Source: Pedobacter sp. MC2016-24 (GTDB taxonomy: Bacteria > Bacteroidota > Bacteroidia > Sphingobacteriales > Sphingobacteriaceae). Taken from it: a DNA stretch of 64,000 nucleotides. The translations under genes were made by a program, and so were the position numbers. Position 1 is the stretch's first letter; each line of letters opens with the position of its first letter. The DNA is taken from contig NZ_JADFBX010000008.1 of the NCBI RefSeq assembly GCF_015223055.1, positions 62,001 through 126,000 of the forward strand, written 5' to 3'. The notes below the pieces were generated by a model. It did no database searches. It had not been told where the DNA came from and saw only the letters and a program-made list of their open reading frames with translations. Of this stretch, positions 60,807-64,000 are shown piece by piece.

Positions 60807-62969
60807 ATGAAGAAACTGATTTTATTGATTCAATTGTTGGCCATTTCCCTTTTCGGCTTTGCCCAGAAAAAACAATTGACCATGCAGGACGCGATTGCGA
60901 ATGCGCGGGGTCCGCTTGCTCCTGAAAACCTGATTCAACTTCAATTCATTTCCGGAACGGAGGATTACGTTTATGCAAAACGGATTGGTAACGGACCAGT
61001 TTGGTACACCGGAAATGCGAAATCAAAAGAAGACCAGGCTTTTTTGTCTTTAACCCAGTTGAATCAAAAGCTGAAAGCTGCCGGACAAGATACCGTAAAG
61101 CAAATGCCTTCGATTCAATTTAATCAGGGTGCAGACTGGATTTTGAACCTGAATGGAAGTAAAGTGGCCTTAAATCCGGTTAAAAACACCATACAGGTCC
61201 TGGTTGATCAGAAAATTGCTGGTATGACCAATGTGGAAGAAAGCAAAGCAGGTTATGTGGCTTATCTGAATAACTTCAATTTATTTGTAGGAAAAGGTGC
61301 GGAACAGCACCAGGTGACCACCGATGGCACGAAAGACATTGTTTATGCTTCTTCAGTACACAGGGATGAGTTTGGCATCAGTAAAGGTACATTTTGGAGC
61401 AATACAGGTAAACAACTGGCTTTTTACAGAATGGATCAAAGTATGGTTGCCGATTACCCGATCATTGACTGGACAACCAGACCTGCACAGAATGTCAATA
61501 TTAAATATCCTATGGCCGGCGACAAAAGTCACCAGGTGACCGTAGGGGTTTACAATGCGGAAACCAAAACTGTAGTTTACCTGAAAACCGGAGCGCCTGT
61601 GGAGCAGTATTTAACCAATATTGCCTGGAGCCCGGATGATAAATATGTATATATCGCAGTGTTGAACCGTGGTCAGAACCACATGAAGTTCAATCAGTAT
61701 GATGCCGCAACGGGTGATTTTATAAAGACTTTGTTTGAAGAGAAAGATGAAAAATATGTAGAGCCACTGGTGCCTATGCTGTTTTTGAAAAATGATGCGG
61801 CTAAATTTATCTGGCAAAGTAACCGCGATGGCTGGAACCACTTATACCTATATGATTTAAAAGGCAAAGTGTTAAAACAGTTGACCAAAGGCCAATGGGA
61901 AGTGTTGGAAGTGAAAGGTTTTGATGCAAAAGGAGAGCAATTGTTTTATGTGTCTACTGAAGAATCTCCAACCACCAGAAATTTATATGTATTGAATGTT
62001 AAAACCGGTAAATCCAGAAGGATTACGCAAGGTTACGGGGTACACAATACACAGATCAGTACCTCTGGAAATTCTATTCTGGATAATTACAGTACGCCGG
62101 ATGTGCCAAGATTGGTTCAGTTGGTGGAAACTTCAACTTCGAAGGCCAAAGTATTGCTGAAAGCTGCTAATCCTTTGGCTGCTTATGCTACTGAGAATTC
62201 TACGATGTTCACCATTAAAAGTAAATCGGGAGATGACCTGTATGCGAGTTTATATAAGCCGGTAGGGTACGATGCAAATAAAAAATATCCGGTAGTGGTT
62301 TACTGGTACGGCGGTCCGCATGCACAATTGGTTACCAATGGCTGGAATGCCGGTACCGGTGACTATTGGTTCAGATATATGGCTGAACGTGGTTATGTGG
62401 TGCTTTCTCTGGATGTAAGGGGAAGTGATAACCGTGGTAAGGCCTTTGAACAATCGATGTTCCGCCACGCAGGTGATGTGCAGATGGAAGACATGATGAG
62501 TGCTGTTGATTATTTAAAAAGTCAGCCGTACGTAGATGCTGACCATATGGGCTTGTTTGGCTGGAGCTTTGGCGGTTTCGCTACAACTGATTTTATGCTG
62601 ACACACCCGGGTGTGTTTAAAGCTGCGGTTGCCGGCGGACCGGTAATCAACTGGCAGTTCTATGAAATTATGTATACGGAACGGTATATGGATACGCCTC
62701 AGGAAAATCCTGAAGGTTATGCCGCAACCTACCTGAGCAATAAAGTAGATCAGTTGAAAGGTAAATTGTTGTTGATCCATGGTCAGCAGGATCCGGTAGT
62801 TGTGCAACAACATTCTGTTGATTTTGTGAAACATGCGGTAGATAAAGGGGTACAGGTGGATTATATGATTTATCCTGGTCATGAGCACAATGTATTGGGA
62901 AAAGACCGGGTTCATCTTTATCAGAAAGTAACGGATTACTTTGAGCTTTATCTTAAGGAGAAAAAATAA
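60807..62969 (+). CDS. Dipeptidyl peptidase IV-like S9 peptidase
   Basis: Secreted serine peptidase of the S9B group, 720 residues. After a signal peptide (MKKLILLIQLLAISLFGFAQ) comes an eight-bladed propeller (GTEDYVYAKRIGNGPVWY, DEFGISKGTFWSNTGKQLAFYRMDQSMVADYP), then the alpha/beta hydrolase with nucleophile GLFGWSFGGFATTDF, Asp in LLIHGQQDPVV and His in YPGHEHNV. DPP IV-type enzymes remove X-Pro dipeptides. The double-glutamate motif of the propeller is not certain here. Two hairpins follow the stop codon. Confidence 0.93.
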   Translation: MKKLILLIQLLAISLFGFAQKKQLTMQDAIANARGPLAPENLIQLQFISGTEDYVYAKRIGNGPVWYTGNAKSKEDQAFLSLTQLNQKLKAAGQDTVKQMPSIQFNQGADWILNLNGSKVALNPVKNTIQVLVDQKIAGMTNVEESKAGYVAYLNNFNLFVGKGAEQHQVTTDGTKDIVYASSVHRDEFGISKGTFWSNTGKQLAFYRMDQSMVADYPIIDWTTRPAQNVNIKYPMAGDKSHQVTVGVYNAETKTVVYLKTGAPVEQYLTNIAWSPDDKYVYIAVLNRGQNHMKFNQYDAATGDFIKTLFEEKDEKYVEPLVPMLFLKNDAAKFIWQSNRDGWNHLYLYDLKGKVLKQLTKGQWEVLEVKGFDAKGEQLFYVSTEESPTTRNLYVLNVKTGKSRRITQGYGVHNTQISTSGNSILDNYSTPDVPRLVQLVETSTSKAKVLLKAANPLAAYATENSTMFTIKSKSGDDLYASLYKPVGYDANKKYPVVVYWYGGPHAQLVTNGWNAGTGDYWFRYMAERGYVVLSLDVRGSDNRGKAFEQSMFRHAGDVQMEDMMSAVDYLKSQPYVDADHMGLFGWSFGGFATTDFMLTHPGVFKAAVAGGPVINWQFYEIMYTERYMDTPQENPEGYAATYLSNKVDQLKGKLLLIHGQQDPVVVQQHSVDFVKHAVDKGVQVDYMIYPGHEHNVLGKDRVHLYQKVTDYFELYLKEKK

Positions 62970-62980
62970 CCGTTCTCTTC

Positions 62981-63046
62981 AGAGACTGGAATCTTTTGCC
63001 GGAGAAGGCAAGATTCCTGAGGTCTCTTCTGAGCAGGTGATTTTTT
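62981..63046 (+). terminator. Imperfect long hairpin with T tract after DPP IV-like gene
   Basis: AGAGAC, GGAATC and TTGCC (62981-63000) pair with GGCAA, GATTCC and GTCTCT (63007-63027), 17 pairs with small internal loops. TTTTTT follows at 63041-63046. Confidence 0.5.
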
Positions 63047-63059
63047 AGTAAAAGTAGAA

Positions 63060-63093
63060 GGGGGCAGTGCTATTTGTACTGTCCCCTTTTTTT
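63060..63093 (+). terminator. Rho-independent terminator
   Basis: GGGGGCAGT (63060-63068) pairs with ACTGTCCCC (63078-63086), 9 bp with one G-T pair and a 9-nt loop, followed by seven T (63087-63093). Second terminator after the DPP IV-like gene. Confidence 0.82.
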
Positions 63094-63370
63094 GCTAAAA
63101 TGCAAGGAGTACTTAGTTTTCTGTATTATTGGTGCTTTTTCTATTAACATGCAGGGTGCTCATTTTGTAGTTTCTTGTTTTATTGGTGCAGCATCTCTTG
63201 TTCGTATACAGGCGTACTTTGTGTAGTTTCATGTGTTGTCGTTTTCGTGTATTATCGTTGCAGGTTGTATGATCAGAATGTTGGGGACTTTTTGTATGTT
63301 CATTTTTTATTTTTCAGGACTAAGGGATTTGGTGTTGTCGGGAGACCTACTGTTAAACAACGAATAAAAA

Positions 63371-64000
63371 ATGAACCATTCTGAAGAACCAAATCAACAC
63401 GAAGCGCTTGCCGCCAAATGGATTGACAAAACGATCAGTCCGGAGCAGGCTGAAGCATTTAATTCCTGGTACGACAAGGGGCAGGACCAACCGCTGGTCA
63501 TTCCCGCTGATTTTGTAGCCGATGCCGAAACGCATAAGGAACGGATTTATCAAAAGGTTTTGCAGGACCTTGAGGTAGAGATTGAGCCTGCAAGGAAGTT
63601 GTGGTGGCGGATGCCTTTGATTGCGGCTGTTTTACTGATTTTAACGGTTGTGGTTTATTTTTATGTGCAGACACCTGTGCGTTATGATTTGGCTAAGCTG
63701 GCGAGATCGTATAGCCGGGGTAGCAAAATCGCGGTATGGTATAAAGCGGATGGAACAGAGGTGCTTTTGAAGGATTCTGTTTTTATGGCGAACCTTCAGT
63801 CGGGACATGCCGCTCCCGGATCGGTCAATAAGCTGGTTACACCCAATGGAAGTAGTTTTAAAGTGATTTTGCAGGATGGAACAAAAGTTTGGCTGGAAGC
63901 AGGCAGTTCGTTAATCTATCCTCCTGTTTTTGATATGCATAAGCGTGTGGTACAGTTATCAGGAGAAGCGCATTTTGAGGTTACACACCAGGCTGCTCAG
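63371..64000 (+). CDS. FecR-family anti-sigma factor, 3' end outside window
   Basis: Inner-membrane regulator of an ECF sigma factor. Starting at ATG 63371 (MNHSEEPNQHEALAAKWIDK), it has a cytoplasmic N-domain, a membrane helix at about 79-97 (LWWRMPLIAAVLLILTVVVYFYV) and the periplasmic FecR domain beginning VNKLVTPNGSSFKVILQDGTKVWLEAGSSLIYPP. 210 codons are visible; such proteins have about 330-390 residues. The ECF sigma gene that usually lies just upstream is missing here; it may lie elsewhere. TonB receptor genes often follow, beyond the window. Confidence 0.93.
   Translation, partial: MNHSEEPNQHEALAAKWIDKTISPEQAEAFNSWYDKGQDQPLVIPADFVADAETHKERIYQKVLQDLEVEIEPARKLWWRMPLIAAVLLILTVVVYFYVQTPVRYDLAKLARSYSRGSKIAVWYKADGTEVLLKDSVFMANLQSGHAAPGSVNKLVTPNGSSFKVILQDGTKVWLEAGSSLIYPPVFDMHKRVVQLSGEAHFEVTHQAAQ

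Larger units (their letters stand above)
62970..63370. other. Non-coding region between DPP IV-like gene and fecR
   Basis: About 400 nt. It holds a long imperfect hairpin, a clear terminator and then about 250 nt of T-rich sequence with degenerate direct repeats: CAGGGTGCTCATTTTGTAG near 63152 resembles CAGGCGTACTTTGTGTAG near 63209, and TTATTGGTGC recurs near 63126 and 63180. A short Cys/Val-rich frame on the plus strand looks like chance. No sigma-factor gene is present. Confidence 0.5.

Noticed and set aside
63175..63384. Short Cys/Val/Phe-rich reading frame before fecR
   Set aside because: Composition follows the T-rich DNA, it overlaps the fecR start in another frame, and it lacks a ribosome site.

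Overview
The window looks like chromosomal DNA from a Bacteroidota species of the Sphingobacteriaceae, most like Pedobacter. The grounds are moderate-to-low GC, TAnnTTTG promoter boxes next to start codons, an Oar-like TonB-dependent receptor, FecR, DUF4783 and DUF4294 proteins, BshB1 (bacillithiol), a Rel-Fur-PurA gene run and many secreted S9, M13, M28 and M48 peptidases. I saw no rRNA, tRNA, CRISPR array, insertion sequence or phage gene. Nearly all of it is housekeeping or envelope genes in short operons, plus a few accessory loci.

1-16 kb: the 5' part of an RND efflux pump with its adaptor and a TetR repressor that has a clear palindromic operator; cmk and arfB diverging; two outer-membrane proteins; lon; a TPR protein; gpmI with a small lipoprotein; then DUF4783-nadC-plsY-M48 protease, and pabB. 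16-23.6 kb: a rel-fur-purA operon ending in a strong terminator, facing an operon of DUF4294, a thioredoxin-type glutathione peroxidase and bshB1, followed by an acyl-CoA dehydrogenase. 23.6-34.4 kb: a PLP desulfhydrase-like gene, a lipase and lysine 6-aminotransferase in one operon; rluA-type synthase and pabC abutting fmt; topoisomerase IB; a NamZ-type muramidase; an FtsX-type permease.

34.4-45.5 kb: a 1320-residue Pls/PosA-type non-ribosomal peptide synthetase (adenylation domain, carrier domain and three membrane/left-handed-helix units), the kind of enzyme that makes poly-lysine or poly-ornithine in other bacteria. It follows an S9D glutamyl endopeptidase-like gene. Next comes a TonB-dependent receptor whose upstream region carries two sets of 11-bp-phased direct repeats. 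46-50 kb: a DEAD-box-like protein with degenerate motifs and two ATPase genes, each preceded by the same 42-bp tandem-palindrome operator, then a cluster of GGGGTAAAGC-type repeats.

50-64 kb: an M28 peptidase, an XRE regulator with its own operator, mazG, an AI-2E family permease, an aldo/keto reductase with mnmD, a zinc-ribbon membrane protein, an M13 peptidase, a possible 28-residue cationic peptide gene, an EamA transporter, a dipeptidyl peptidase IV-like enzyme, and the start of a FecR anti-sigma gene that runs off the window.

The best candidates for something new are the Pls-like synthetase, the shared operator of the two ATPases, the phased boxes at the receptor, the degenerate helicase and the small cationic ORF. 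All calls come from reading the sequence; no database search was run, and family comparisons are from memory.
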